A stretch of DNA of 64,000 nucleotides, taken from positions 62,001 to 126,000 of the forward strand of contig NZ_JANKBZ010000022.1 in assembly GCF_024623785.1 (NCBI RefSeq), given 5' to 3'. The notes beneath the pieces are model-generated. The model was not told the DNA's origin and ran no database searches. It was given only the letters and a program-made list of their open reading frames with translations. This DNA is from Archangium lipolyticum. GTDB taxonomy: Bacteria > Myxococcota > Myxococcia > Myxococcales > Myxococcaceae. Positions 8,127 through 16,113 of the stretch are shown piece by piece. How positions within the stretch are numbered: position 1 is the stretch's first letter; each line of letters begins with the position of its first letter. The translations under genes were made by a program, and so were the position numbers.

Positions 8127-8543
8127 ATGTCCGAGGAGTTCTACACGGTTGAGATGGCGGCCGAGCGGCTGAGGCTGCACGCCAAGACCGTGCTGCGGTT
8201 CATCCGCGACGGACGGCTCAGGGCGACACGGATCGGCAAGTCGTACCGGATCCTTCGCTCGGACCTGGAGGCGTTCGGCGGGGCAAGCCCCAGGCGCGGT
8301 CCCCCCGTCCCGACAGCCCAGGTGACCAGCATCATCGACATCCCCGGCATCGGCCGGGAGGCCGCGATCCGGATGGCCAACCGGGTCGTCGCCGTCGTGG
8401 GCAGCCGGGAGGCCCACCCTGCCCCCGTCCGCGTCGACACCGCCTATGACCCTGAGCGCGAGCACCTGAAGATCGTGATGTTCGGTTCTCCGGGTGACAC
8501 GGCCGAGCTCATCCGGCTCGTTCAGGCCTGGCTGGAAGCATGA
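8127..8543 (+). CDS. small helix-turn-helix protein (excisionase/MerR-like HTH_17)
   Basis: 138 aa. The start at 8127 is preceded by a GGGAG site; an earlier frame start at 8043 would run through the AT-rich promoter. Residues ~5-50 form a winged HTH of the excisionase type (YTVEMAAERLRLHAKTVLRF, then GRLRATRIGKSYRIL). The remaining ~85 residues are an unrecognised alpha/beta domain that could sense a ligand. It is followed after 18 bp by a DUF4180 gene, so the two form an operon and the regulator may control its own partner. A TATACT hexamer at 8061-8066 is a possible -10 element. Confidence 0.8.
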   Translation: MSEEFYTVEMAAERLRLHAKTVLRFIRDGRLRATRIGKSYRILRSDLEAFGGASPRRGPPVPTAQVTSIIDIPGIGREAAIRMANRVVAVVGSREAHPAPVRVDTAYDPEREHLKIVMFGSPGDTAELIRLVQAWLEA

Positions 8544-8561
8544 GACTGGAGGCTACACGCA

Positions 8562-8924
8562 ATGACTGGAAGAATCCTCGAGCTCGCGGGCGTGCGCGTA
8601 TTCCTATGCGCGGCCGATGGGCCGGTAATGGCAAGCGACCGTGATGCCACCGACGTCATCGGCGAGCTCTTCGGTACGGACGTGAAGATGGTCGCCATTC
8701 CGCTGGAGCGCCTCACCCCGGACTTCCTGAAGCTTCGCTCGCGCCTCGCTGGGGAGATCCTCCAGAAGTTCGTGAACTACCGGCTCCGGGTGGCGATCCT
8801 GGGCGACATCGCCGCGGCGGTCGAGGCGAGCGACGCGCTCAGGGACTTCGTCCGCGAGTCGAACCGCGGGGAGACGATCTGGTTCGTCCCCAACCTGGCC
8901 GCGCTCGAACAGAAGCTCACATAG
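8562..8924 (+). CDS. DUF4180 domain protein
   Basis: 120 aa, the full length of the family. The features seen are the early strand RVFLCAADGPVMASDRDATD, the central VAIPLERLTPDFLKLRSRLAG and the ending TIWFVPNLAALEQKL. The biochemical role of DUF4180 is not established. The LAGEILQKFVNYRLRVAILGD section looks like a Rossmann-like or SpoIIAA-like fold; that is inference. Co-transcribed with the small HTH protein upstream, so probably its effector or anti-factor. Confidence 0.8.
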   Translation: MTGRILELAGVRVFLCAADGPVMASDRDATDVIGELFGTDVKMVAIPLERLTPDFLKLRSRLAGEILQKFVNYRLRVAILGDIAAAVEASDALRDFVRESNRGETIWFVPNLAALEQKLT

Positions 8925-8954
8925 AACACCCGGACGGGCGGGCCCGCCCGCCAG

Positions 8955-9935
8955 CTACGGGACGAAGCGGACGACCTCGATGCCCTTCTTCGTCCCCACG
9001 GCGAAGCGGCGCCCCACGGGATCCATCGCGAGTGGAGGCAGGCACCCAACCCCACGGCAGATGCTGCTGGACTGCGTGCCCGTGCCGAGCTCGGGCCAGC
9101 GCTCCACGAAGCGGCCGGTCGCGAGCTCGATGAGCTGGGGGTGCTCGAAGAAGCTCACCACGTACCCGTCCATCACCATCATCGTCCCCGCGGGCCGCTC
9201 CAGCGGAGCCTTGGACAGCACCCGCTTTTCGGTGAGCGAATACGACATGAGGGGCGCCGAATCGACCTCTTCGTCACCCGAGCAATGGAAGACGAGCGTG
9301 TCGCGCTCACCGAAGGCCGCCGAGTAGAACTCCACGAATACGTCACCCAGCCCCAGCTCGAGCTCGCGCATTTCGTCCAGGGACGCGGGCCGTTCGAGCG
9401 CGCGGGCCACGTCGAAGACATACAACACGTCCACGGGATGCCAGACCCACCCCGCGCTGAGCAGGTAACGGCCATCGCGGCTGAACTGGAGCCGGGAGTG
9501 GAAGACGTCGGGAGAATCGCCCTCGCGCCGGGTGAGCCGCTCCCCTGTCTCCGCGTCCTCCAGCTCCAGGCGGCAGTACTCGTCGGGGCAGTGCGCCAGG
9601 AGCGTGCGGCCACTCGGGAGCGTACACAGGGCCACGGGGTACTCGTAGGCCTCGGCGTGGTAGTAGCTGCGGTTGAGCTCACGCACGAACTTGCCCTGCC
9701 GCAGCAGGAGCCCCTTCGTGCCAAGCCGCTCGTAGATGACGGCGTACTGGCCGTCCTGGGACATCACCGCGCCATCGAAGCGGTAGCCATAGCGCACACA
9801 GGGATCGAAGGAGCTTCCGTCCAGGCCATGGCGGAGACCGCCGGAGACCCAGTCGATGAGCGCATCTCCGCTCCAGCAGAGCGATTCGGGCGCGCAGTCG
9901 GTGGGAAGGAAGATGCGTTCGGCGCGGAGCGTCAT
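8955..9935 (-). CDS. WD40-like beta-propeller protein of unknown function
   Basis: 326 aa from the ATG at 9935. The ribosome site is weak (GAGAACG); a start at 10043 would add an unlikely leader. No signal peptide is present, so it is probably cytoplasmic. Repeated strands with SQDGQYAVIYE, LQFSRDGRYLLSAGWVW and AMDPVGRRFAVGTKKG are the aspartate-turn pattern of WD40-like blades. Acidic turns and several cysteines are present but no catalytic motif. Relatives in myxobacteria are stand-alone genes of unknown role. Downstream convergent with the DUF4180 gene. Confidence 0.6.
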   Translation of the reverse strand: MTLRAERIFLPTDCAPESLCWSGDALIDWVSGGLRHGLDGSSFDPCVRYGYRFDGAVMSQDGQYAVIYERLGTKGLLLRQGKFVRELNRSYYHAEAYEYPVALCTLPSGRTLLAHCPDEYCRLELEDAETGERLTRREGDSPDVFHSRLQFSRDGRYLLSAGWVWHPVDVLYVFDVARALERPASLDEMRELELGLGDVFVEFYSAAFGERDTLVFHCSGDEEVDSAPLMSYSLTEKRVLSKAPLERPAGTMMVMDGYVVSFFEHPQLIELATGRFVERWPELGTGTQSSSICRGVGCLPPLAMDPVGRRFAVGTKKGIEVVRFVP

Positions 9936-10060
9936 GACGTTCTCGTTTGAAAGAGGGGGGCCAGTCCGGCCTGCCGCCTGGGACGCGGGAGCCCCGGGAG
10001 ACCTGACACGGGCCACGACGAACAGACGCTGAGCCGAGCTCACGCGCGGCTGACGAAGAA

Positions 10061-10098
10061 GGACACCGGGCTGGACGAAGAACGTCAGCCCGGTGTCC
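10061..10098 (-). terminator. intrinsic-type terminator hairpin
   Basis: A perfect 12-bp stem GGACACCGGGCT / AGCCCGGTGTCC with a 14-nt loop. It sits 11 bp past the stop of the MYXO-CTERM gene and, on the minus strand, is followed by TTCTTCGTC. It would end the 12028-10110 transcript. Confidence 0.7.
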
Positions 10099-10109
10099 GT
10101 GAACGGATT

Positions 10110-10763
10110 TCAGCCCTGGCGACGGCAGAGCAGGGCCAGGAAGGTTCCGGCCATCGCGAGCATCCACACGGGCGAGCCACCCGTGGTGGAGCAACCTCCC
10201 TTGTCATCATCACCTTCGTCGCCCGTGCCGCCCGAGCCCGCGTCGGGTGAGCCCGATCCCGCGTCGGGCGAGCCTTTGCCAACGTTCACGCTCCACTTCG
10301 TGGCCGCGGGCTTGTCGCCACCGCTGTCGAGGTCCGCGTTGGCGGAATTCCCGGCGCCAAAGAGCGTGAGGGTGACATCCGTGGAGGGAGCGACCAGGGA
10401 GAAGTCGAAACGAAGCTCGTTGCCATTGAAGGCCTTGGGCGCCGAGTGGGTGAGCTCGCTCCCCAGCTTCTTCAGGCCCTCTCCGGCCTGGAGAACCGCC
10501 GCCGCGTTATCCACGGCGATGTCCACACCTCCTATTTTCGCGGCCCCACCCCGGATGATGAACGAGTACCGGCCCGTCTCTCCCGGAGCGAGCGTCGTGG
10601 GACCCTGGAACTCGACGGTGGGGGTCGGCCCCCCCTTGTGGCACATGTTGCACGCGGGCCCCTCCTTGCCGGATTGACCGGTGATGCCCGTGCTGGTGGC
10701 AAGAGCGGGAGTCGACAACAGCCAGACAGCAACCACGCCCACGGTACGGAAGGCAAAACGCAT
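10110..10763 (-). CDS. MYXO-CTERM surface protein with a CxxCH motif
   Basis: 217 aa. The start at 10763 has GGAG upstream and yields a signal peptide cut near ALA-TS. CNMCH at 38-42 fits a c-type haem attachment site. A beta-rich middle follows (VEFQGPTTLAPGETGRYSF), which resembles a reeler-type fold. A Gly/Ser/Asp linker with a repeated GSPDAGSG precedes the MYXO-CTERM tail: a GGCSTTGG cysteine motif, a hydrophobic helix and final RRQG. Such tails are processed and anchor proteins on the outer surface of myxobacteria. The layout recalls the MXAN_6652 family. It lies 53 bp behind the MxcI-like lipoprotein gene and probably shares its iron-responsive promoter. Confidence 0.8.
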   Translation of the reverse strand: MRFAFRTVGVVAVWLLSTPALATSTGITGQSGKEGPACNMCHKGGPTPTVEFQGPTTLAPGETGRYSFIIRGGAAKIGGVDIAVDNAAAVLQAGEGLKKLGSELTHSAPKAFNGNELRFDFSLVAPSTDVTLTLFGAGNSANADLDSGGDKPAATKWSVNVGKGSPDAGSGSPDAGSGGTGDEGDDDKGGCSTTGGSPVWMLAMAGTFLALLCRRQG

Positions 10764-10816
10764 CGGAACTCCATGAATGGGTGAAGGCAATCGTGTCGTT
10801 ACAGCGGGAATGTGCG

Positions 10817-12028
10817 CTAGCGCAGCTGGAGGAAGGAGAAGGAGAGCCCTTGCGTGGTCACGGTGGGCCTGCCGCTCTCGCCCAGCACGTGCAGGGTCGT
10901 CGACGCGCTGCCTGCCCCGAATTCGCTGTAGAGAGTCTGATTCTGCGACTCGAAGAGGAAGACACTGCCCGTGGTGGACGGGAAATCGGTCCTCCGCGTC
11001 GCGGTCAGGGTGTCGAGCTTCAACTGCCACCACTGCCAACCGGTCCCACTCGCCACGGTACGGGGATGGGTGCCCTCGTTCACGGGGGCGATGCTCTCAT
11101 CGAGCACGCGCACGTAGGCCGTTCCCTGGGGGCCGGGGATGAGCGCACCCGCGGTGCCTCCACCCACCAGCGAGCCGAGCTCCTCGTAGAAGGAGGGATC
11201 GAAGGTGCGCGTCTGGGGATCGAACTTGAGCAGGCACGGCTCCGGCGTGTCCCCTCCCACCACCCGGTACACCGCGGCGCCGTACGCCTCCGTGGCGATG
11301 TAGACCTTGCCATCGGGGCCGACGGCGGCATCGTGCGTGTAGCCGCACCGGTCATCCATCGCGATGGTGGGCTCATCCGTCCGTGTGTCGACGGAGACGA
11401 CGCCCGCCTTCCTGGTGATTCCCACTCCCGAGACCGGACGCCAGCCCACGGGCATGATGATCTGGTTGTCGAGGTGCACGATCGCCCCCGAGAAGGACAG
11501 GATCGTGCCCGGGATGTTCAGCGCGTCGAGCGGAATGGTCTTCGTGACCGTCATCTCGGAGGGATTCCAGATGACGAGCTGGGCGGTGGTCCCGTCGAAG
11601 TAGTACGCCTTGGTCGCCGAGATGAACTGGAAGTTGTTCTGGTACTCCCCGAGCGACGAGATGCCCTGGCCCTCGAGGCTCAGGGTTCCCGCCTGCTCCA
11701 GGCCTCCGCTGCTCGTCAGCTTGTAGCGGGTGATCGTCGCGCTCTCGTCACTCACCAAATAGAGCGAGCCAGACTTGGGACTGCCCACGCCGAGCGCGCG
11801 GCCGGGAACCTTGATGGCGTTGTCCAGCGAGAGCGTCGCGGTCTGCTCCGCCTGGTCCGTCACGATGACGTAGCTCTCCATCGGGTCCGAGGAGAACAGC
11901 TGCGTGGTGATGGCGTACAGCGGCCTGGTATCGCCGTTGCCCGGTTCGTCACCGCAACCGGAGAGCAGGGCGAAGGCGAGCATCGCGGAGGAGAGTCTCG
12001 AGGAGAGGAAGGAAACAGGATGCTTCAT
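10817..12028 (-). CDS. MxcI-like lipoprotein, iron-responsive
   Basis: 403 aa. Lipoprotein signal peptide with LLSGC at about 22-26. The mature part is a beta-propeller-like succession of strands (YAITTQLFSSDPMESYVIVT, SLYLVSDESATITRY, DGKVYIATEAYGAAVYRV). It resembles MxcI, a protein encoded beside myxochelin siderophore genes in myxobacteria; this assignment is from memory and moderate. A Fur-like box sits 63-83 bp upstream of the start, supporting expression in iron limitation. The CxxCH MYXO-CTERM gene follows in the same direction. Likely role: an outer-membrane component of iron or siderophore handling, not an enzyme. Confidence 0.65.
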   Translation of the reverse strand: MKHPVSFLSSRLSSAMLAFALLSGCGDEPGNGDTRPLYAITTQLFSSDPMESYVIVTDQAEQTATLSLDNAIKVPGRALGVGSPKSGSLYLVSDESATITRYKLTSSGGLEQAGTLSLEGQGISSLGEYQNNFQFISATKAYYFDGTTAQLVIWNPSEMTVTKTIPLDALNIPGTILSFSGAIVHLDNQIIMPVGWRPVSGVGITRKAGVVSVDTRTDEPTIAMDDRCGYTHDAAVGPDGKVYIATEAYGAAVYRVVGGDTPEPCLLKFDPQTRTFDPSFYEELGSLVGGGTAGALIPGPQGTAYVRVLDESIAPVNEGTHPRTVASGTGWQWWQLKLDTLTATRRTDFPSTTGSVFLFESQNQTLYSEFGAGSASTTLHVLGESGRPTVTTQGLSFSFLQLR

Positions 12029-12090
12029 GGGGGGAACTGCCTTTCTGCCGTGGGGGGAAGTGGGGGGTCAGTGCCCCACAAAAATGAAAT

Positions 12091-12111
12091 TGATACGCAT
12101 TCTCATTTTCA
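12091..12111 (-). promoter_or_regulatory. Fur-box-like sequence
   Basis: The plus-strand sequence TGATACGCATTCTCATTTTC reads on the minus strand as tandem AATGAG-AATGCG-TATCAA hexamers, the array seen in Fur boxes. It shares the core ATTCTCATTT with the site before bfd (40666-40690). Position relative to the MxcI-like gene: 63-83 bp upstream. The remainder of 12029-12282 holds AT-rich promoter DNA and no convincing gene. Confidence 0.65.
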
Positions 12112-12282
12112 GCACGTGTTAAATCCATTGCCGCGTCCTGTCAAGAAGCAGGTTCGTGTGTCCCCTTATGTCAGGAAGCGTTGAGGATCAGGGACCGACC
12201 ACCCGGGCGATCGCCTTAGAGACTCTTCCCGTTGAAGCGCTGGATGTTCAGGGTCGTGACCTCGACGTCATCGAGGCACCGC

Positions 12283-12750
12283 TTATTTCCAGAAGCCCTC
12301 GTGCACCTCACGGGCCTCCGGCAGCGCCACCGGACCCACCACCTCGGTGGGCTCGGAGCCGCGGGCGAAGACGTCGCGGCAGGACATGCGAAGGGTGGGC
12401 GCGGAGGGGTTCGTGAACTGGCTCAGCTCCGCGGAGGAGAGCGCGAAGACGACCCTCCGCACGCCGCCCCAGAAGATGGCGCCCGCGCACATGGCACAGG
12501 GCTCGGTGCTGGCGTAGAGGGTGGAGCCAACCAGCTCCTCGGGAGGGTATCGCTGGGTGGCCTCGCTCATGAGGTTGGACTCCGCATGGCCGGTGCAGTC
12601 CCTCGTCGTCCCCTGGGTGTTCTTGCCCTCCAGGAGGACGCGTCCCCTCGCGTCCACCAGCACCGAGCCGAAGGGATTGTCTCCCCGTGCCCGGGCCTGT
12701 CGTGCCAGGTCGATGGCATGCATCAGGTGCTGCGTGTCCTCCGGTCTCAT
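12283..12750 (-). CDS. nucleoside/guanine deaminase-like zinc enzyme (CMP/dCMP deaminase superfamily)
   Basis: 155 aa, typical length. Zinc site and proton donor in HAE at 55-57 and PCAMC at 84-88, the exact cytidine-deaminase-superfamily signature. An early NPFGSVLVD motif is shared by guanine deaminase and TadA-type members. The likely reaction is hydrolytic deamination of a free purine or related base. The separate GEPC-type tRNA recognition tail of TadA is not obvious, so a tRNA role is less likely. It stands alone: downstream is an iron-regulated promoter, upstream a divergent kinase-like gene. Confidence 0.85.
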   Translation of the reverse strand: MRPEDTQHLMHAIDLARQARARGDNPFGSVLVDARGRVLLEGKNTQGTTRDCTGHAESNLMSEATQRYPPEELVGSTLYASTEPCAMCAGAIFWGGVRRVVFALSSAELSQFTNPSAPTLRMSCRDVFARGSEPTEVVGPVALPEAREVHEGFWK

Positions 12751-12911
12751 GGTGTCCCTCGTGACTGTCAGGGTGCATGCTCAGGGTAGCACGCACGGCC
12801 AGCGCGGCGAGGAGCCGATCGACGCCGGCGAATCTGGCTTATGGTTGGTCAACGCATCTTCTATTCCGACGATGATTTCCAGTGAGCAATCGCTTCAATA
12901 GGAAGAATCCG

Positions 12912-13601
12912 ATGCACTCCGACAAACCTCACGTGAACGAAGAGCACGGTACGGGCGGCAACGTCATCGTGCTGAATGGCCCTTCGGTCGCGGGAAAGAC
13001 GAGCATCCAGAAGAAGCTCCAGGAGCTCTTCGAGGAGCCCTACATGGCGATGGGCATCGACTCGATCCTCGTCGGCATGCTGCCGCCGCGCTACTTCATG
13101 GGCGCTCCTCCCGACGGCGAGCAGGTGCTCTATGGCGTACCCTCCACGGACGAGAGCGGCTCGCCGCTCTTCACGCTGCGTTTCGGACCCAAGGGGCAGC
13201 GAGTCATCGCGGGCATGCACCATGCCATCGCGGCCTTCGCGGAGCAGGGCAACAACGTCATCGTGGACTACATCCTCTACGAGCGCGAGTGGCTCCCTGA
13301 CTTCGCGAACGCGCTGCGCTCCGTGAACGCGTATTTTGTCGGTGTTCGCATTCCCCTGGAGGCTCTCGAGGAGCGAGAGCGGCAGCGTGCGACGTCCCCG
13401 CGCGGACATGCGCGTAGCCACTACGCCACGGTGCATGCGCATGGGTTGTACGACGTGGAGGTCGATACGTCGCGCGCCTCTCCCGAGGAGTGTGCGGCCC
13501 GGATCCACGAGTACGTGCGCACCCACCCCGAGCCGACTGCCTTCGCGCAGCTGCGAGAGCGGTTCCAGGCTGGCCAGGCCTCACCCGCTGGCCGCTCGTA
13601 A
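12912..13601 (+). CDS. chloramphenicol-phosphotransferase-like P-loop kinase
   Basis: 229 aa. The ATG at 12912 has AGGAAGA upstream; a GTG at 12882 is in frame but weaker. P-loop GPSVAGKTS at 23-31, then LFEEPYMAMGIDSILVGMLP and NNVIVDYILYERE, the pattern of CPT-type small-molecule kinases. The C-terminal lid has RERQRATSPRGHARSHY. Members phosphorylate a hydroxyl on chloramphenicol or on unknown metabolites. True resistance enzymes have GxSSAGKS, so the Val-Ala change suggests a relative with another substrate. It converges with the RCC1 gene (17 bp apart). Confidence 0.75.
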   Translation: MHSDKPHVNEEHGTGGNVIVLNGPSVAGKTSIQKKLQELFEEPYMAMGIDSILVGMLPPRYFMGAPPDGEQVLYGVPSTDESGSPLFTLRFGPKGQRVIAGMHHAIAAFAEQGNNVIVDYILYEREWLPDFANALRSVNAYFVGVRIPLEALEERERQRATSPRGHARSHYATVHAHGLYDVEVDTSRASPEECAARIHEYVRTHPEPTAFAQLRERFQAGQASPAGRS

Positions 13602-13618
13602 GAGGGCTCCTGTCGCGC

Positions 13619-15865
13619 TCAATCCAGCAGGGAGCGAACGACCAGGGTCGCATACACGGGCGGAGCATTGCCGAGCTGGCCGAAGGCGTTGTCACCCCAG
13701 GTCCACACGGTGCCATCGTCGCGCACCGCCAGCGAGAAGGCACCACCCGCGGCCAGGGCCACCACGCCGCACAAGCCCTGCACCCGAACGGGCGCGAGGC
13801 GCCGGTCCAAGGTGCCATCCCCCACCTGCCCCCGGGCATTGTGGCCCCAGGCCCACACGCCACCATCGGCGCTCAGCGCCAGCGAGTGGCTGCTGCCCGC
13901 GGCCACGGCCACCACCTCGCCCGGCCCTTGCACAGGCATCGGCACCGAGCGAGAGGTCGTGGTGCCATCCCCCAGCTGGCCGGAGCTGTTGTCGCCCCAG
14001 GACCACGGGAAGCCGTCGGAGCCCACCGCCAGCGAGAAGCCATAGACCGCGGCCACGGCCTCGACCTTGCCCGCTGCCTTCACTTCCACGGGCGCCAGGC
14101 GACTGGCCAGGGAGCCATCCCCGAGTTGACCCTTGACGTTCTCCCCCCAGGCCCATGCGGTGCCGTCGGAGCGCACCGCCAACGAGTGGTTACCGCCCGC
14201 GGCCACGGCCACCACCCCTTCCAGCCCCTTCACCGCCACCGGCACGTAGCGGTACGTCTTGGTGCCATCCCCCAGCTGGCCGTTCAAGTTGTAACCCCAG
14301 GCCCACACGGTGCCATCGGCCAACAGCGCCAGCGAGTGGTGACCGCCCGCGCTCACGGCCACCACCCCTTGCAGCCCTGGCACCCGTGCTGGCACGGAGC
14401 GGCTGGCCCTGGTGCCATCCCCGAGCTGGCCAAAGGTGTTGTCGCCCCAGGACCACACGGTGCCATCGCCAAGCAGCGCCAGCGAGTGGCTGCTGCCCGC
14501 GGCCACGGCCACCACCCCTTCCAGCCCCTCCACCCGCACGGGAGCCGGGCTGTTGCGTGTGGTGCCATTTCCGAGCTGGCCACTCCTGTTGTAGCCCCAG
14601 GCCCACGCGGTGCCGTCGGCGCTCACCGCCAGCGAGTGGAAGGTGTTCGCGGCCACGCCCACCACTCCGCTCACCCCGGGCACCTGCGTCGGCGCGGAGA
14701 GCTGGCCCGTGGTCCCATCCCCCCGCTGGCCCTCCGCGTTGGAGCCCCAAGCCCACACGGAGCCGTCGTCGCCCACCGCCAGCGAGTGGTTGCTGCCCGC
14801 GGCCACGGCCACCACGCCTACCAGCCCTCGCAGTTGCTCCGGCCCGGAGTTGTCGACCAGGGTGCCATCCCCCAGCTGGCCATGGCCGTTGTAGCCCCAG
14901 GTCCACACGGTGCCGTCGTCTCGCACCGCCAGCGAGTGGTTGTCGCCAGCGGCCACGGCCACGCTCCCGCGCACCTGTGGGATCCGCCCCGGAATCCACA
15001 GCCCGAACGTGGTGCGGTCAATTCCGAGCTGGCCGTAGCTGTTGTCCCCCCAGGCCCACACGGAGCCATCGGCGCTCACCGCCAGCGAGTGGTTGGCGCC
15101 AGCGGACACGGCCACCCCTCCGGTCACCCGTTGCACCTGCACCGGCTGGGACGTGTTGAGCTCGACGCTCATGTTGCCCAACTGGCCAGAGAGGTTGTCA
15201 CCCCAGGCCCACAGGGTTCCGTCGGAACGCACCGCCAGCGAGTGGCCCACACCCGCGGCCACGGCCACTCCCCCGCTCAAGCCTTGCACCCGTACCGGCA
15301 CGGCACGGTTGTCGAAGGACCCGTCCCCCAACTGGCCGGAGGAATTGTTGCCCCAGGCCCACACGGTGCCATCGGAGCACACCGCCAACGAGTGGCCCGC
15401 CCCCGCGGCCACGGCCACCACCCCGCTCAAGTCTTGAACTCGCACGGGCTCGACACGGTTGGCGAAGGACCCGTCCCCCAGCTGTCCGGAGGAATTGTCC
15501 CCCCAGGCCCACACGGAGCCGTCGGAGCGCAGCGCCAGCGAGTGTCCGCCGCCCGCGGCCACGGCCACCACTCCGCTCGAGCCTCGCACCCGCACCGGTA
15601 CCTGGCGAGGGCTCGTGGTCCCATCTCCCAACTGGCCCGCGGAGTTGCCGCCCGCGGCCCAGACCGTGCCATCCTGGCGCACTGACAGGGAATGAGTGCT
15701 TCCCGCCGCGACGCGGACCGATGCCCGCGCGGCCCGCAGGGGAGAGGCGCGCATCCCCTGCTCACCAGAAACATCTCCAGACCGCCCACAGCCAGCCAAC
15801 AGCAAGACGCCAAGCCAGACACCCAACAGCAGTCGATTCATGCACCACCCCGTGCTGCTTTGCAT
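13619..15865 (-). CDS. RCC1-repeat lipoprotein, 14 blades
   Basis: 748 aa. The start at 15865 follows GGAGG; the ATG at 15841 is in frame but has no such site. Signal peptide with lipobox LLAGC (~22-26). From residue 50 to the end the chain is 14 copies of a ~50-residue repeat with consensus VVAVAAGxxHSLAVxxDGTV then WAWGxNxxGQLGDG. That number would give two complete seven-blade RCC1 propellers. Such secreted RCC1 proteins are numerous in myxobacteria; roles in adhesion or binding are inferred. A Fur-like palindrome lies 57-87 bp upstream, which points to induction under low iron. Confidence 0.85.
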   Translation of the reverse strand: MQSSTGWCMNRLLLGVWLGVLLLAGCGRSGDVSGEQGMRASPLRAARASVRVAAGSTHSLSVRQDGTVWAAGGNSAGQLGDGTTSPRQVPVRVRGSSGVVAVAAGGGHSLALRSDGSVWAWGDNSSGQLGDGSFANRVEPVRVQDLSGVVAVAAGAGHSLAVCSDGTVWAWGNNSSGQLGDGSFDNRAVPVRVQGLSGGVAVAAGVGHSLAVRSDGTLWAWGDNLSGQLGNMSVELNTSQPVQVQRVTGGVAVSAGANHSLAVSADGSVWAWGDNSYGQLGIDRTTFGLWIPGRIPQVRGSVAVAAGDNHSLAVRDDGTVWTWGYNGHGQLGDGTLVDNSGPEQLRGLVGVVAVAAGSNHSLAVGDDGSVWAWGSNAEGQRGDGTTGQLSAPTQVPGVSGVVGVAANTFHSLAVSADGTAWAWGYNRSGQLGNGTTRNSPAPVRVEGLEGVVAVAAGSSHSLALLGDGTVWSWGDNTFGQLGDGTRASRSVPARVPGLQGVVAVSAGGHHSLALLADGTVWAWGYNLNGQLGDGTKTYRYVPVAVKGLEGVVAVAAGGNHSLAVRSDGTAWAWGENVKGQLGDGSLASRLAPVEVKAAGKVEAVAAVYGFSLAVGSDGFPWSWGDNSSGQLGDGTTTSRSVPMPVQGPGEVVAVAAGSSHSLALSADGGVWAWGHNARGQVGDGTLDRRLAPVRVQGLCGVVALAAGGAFSLAVRDDGTVWTWGDNAFGQLGNAPPVYATLVVRSLLD
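13622..15718 (-). repeat. 14 tandem ~150-bp RCC1-coding repeats
   Basis: The DNA repeats with a period near 150 bp, and neighbouring units keep long identical runs (the codons for GHSLAV and WAWGDN). Units 4 and 5 are the most diverged and differ in length. Recent unit-level homogenisation is likely, and the region may be prone to expansion, contraction or assembly error. Confidence 0.8.
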
Positions 15866-15921
15866 TCAAGGCCTCCAGGTCGAAGCGGTCTCCAGGGACG
15901 GAAGAGACGGCCCACGTCCTA

Positions 15922-15952
15922 AATGAAATAGATTATCAAAGTCAATTTCATT
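15922..15952 (-). promoter_or_regulatory. Fur-box-like palindrome
   Basis: Inverted repeat AATGAAAT (15922-15929) and ATTTCATT (15945-15952) around GATTATCAA. On the minus strand the core reads TTTGATAATC, close to the classical iron box. It lies 57-87 bp upstream of the RCC1 lipoprotein start. Confidence 0.6.
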
Positions 15953-15973
15953 GAGCGGACCCGGGTCAATCCT

Positions 15974-15996
15974 GCCTCGCGCTTTTCGAGGCTTTT
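15974..15996 (+). terminator. terminator-like hairpin in the leader of the metalloprotease gene
   Basis: Stem GCCTCG / CGAGGC with a 7-nt loop, followed by TTTT and CCATTTCTT on the plus strand. No plus-strand gene ends nearby. It could be a leader attenuator for the gene at 16114 or could insulate the two divergent promoters. Confidence 0.4.
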
Positions 15997-16113
15997 CCAT
16001 TTCTTGAGAGTCATAACAGCCCTGGGACTTCAAGAGATTGGAGAGCGTTCGGGAGTAGACGTTCCCGGTGTGGCGTGCTGGGGTCGCGGGTCCCAACCCG
16101 CAGCGAGGTACTC

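Noticed and set aside
12208-12290. Minus-strand tail VEVTTLNIQRFNGKSL behind the deaminase stop.
   Set aside because: Short, shifted in frame relative to the deaminase, and without a start; not enough for a pseudogene call.
13668-15685. Long plus-strand open frames opposite the RCC1 repeats.
   Set aside because: They are shadows of the 150-bp repeat on the other strand, with Arg/Pro/His-rich nonsense composition.
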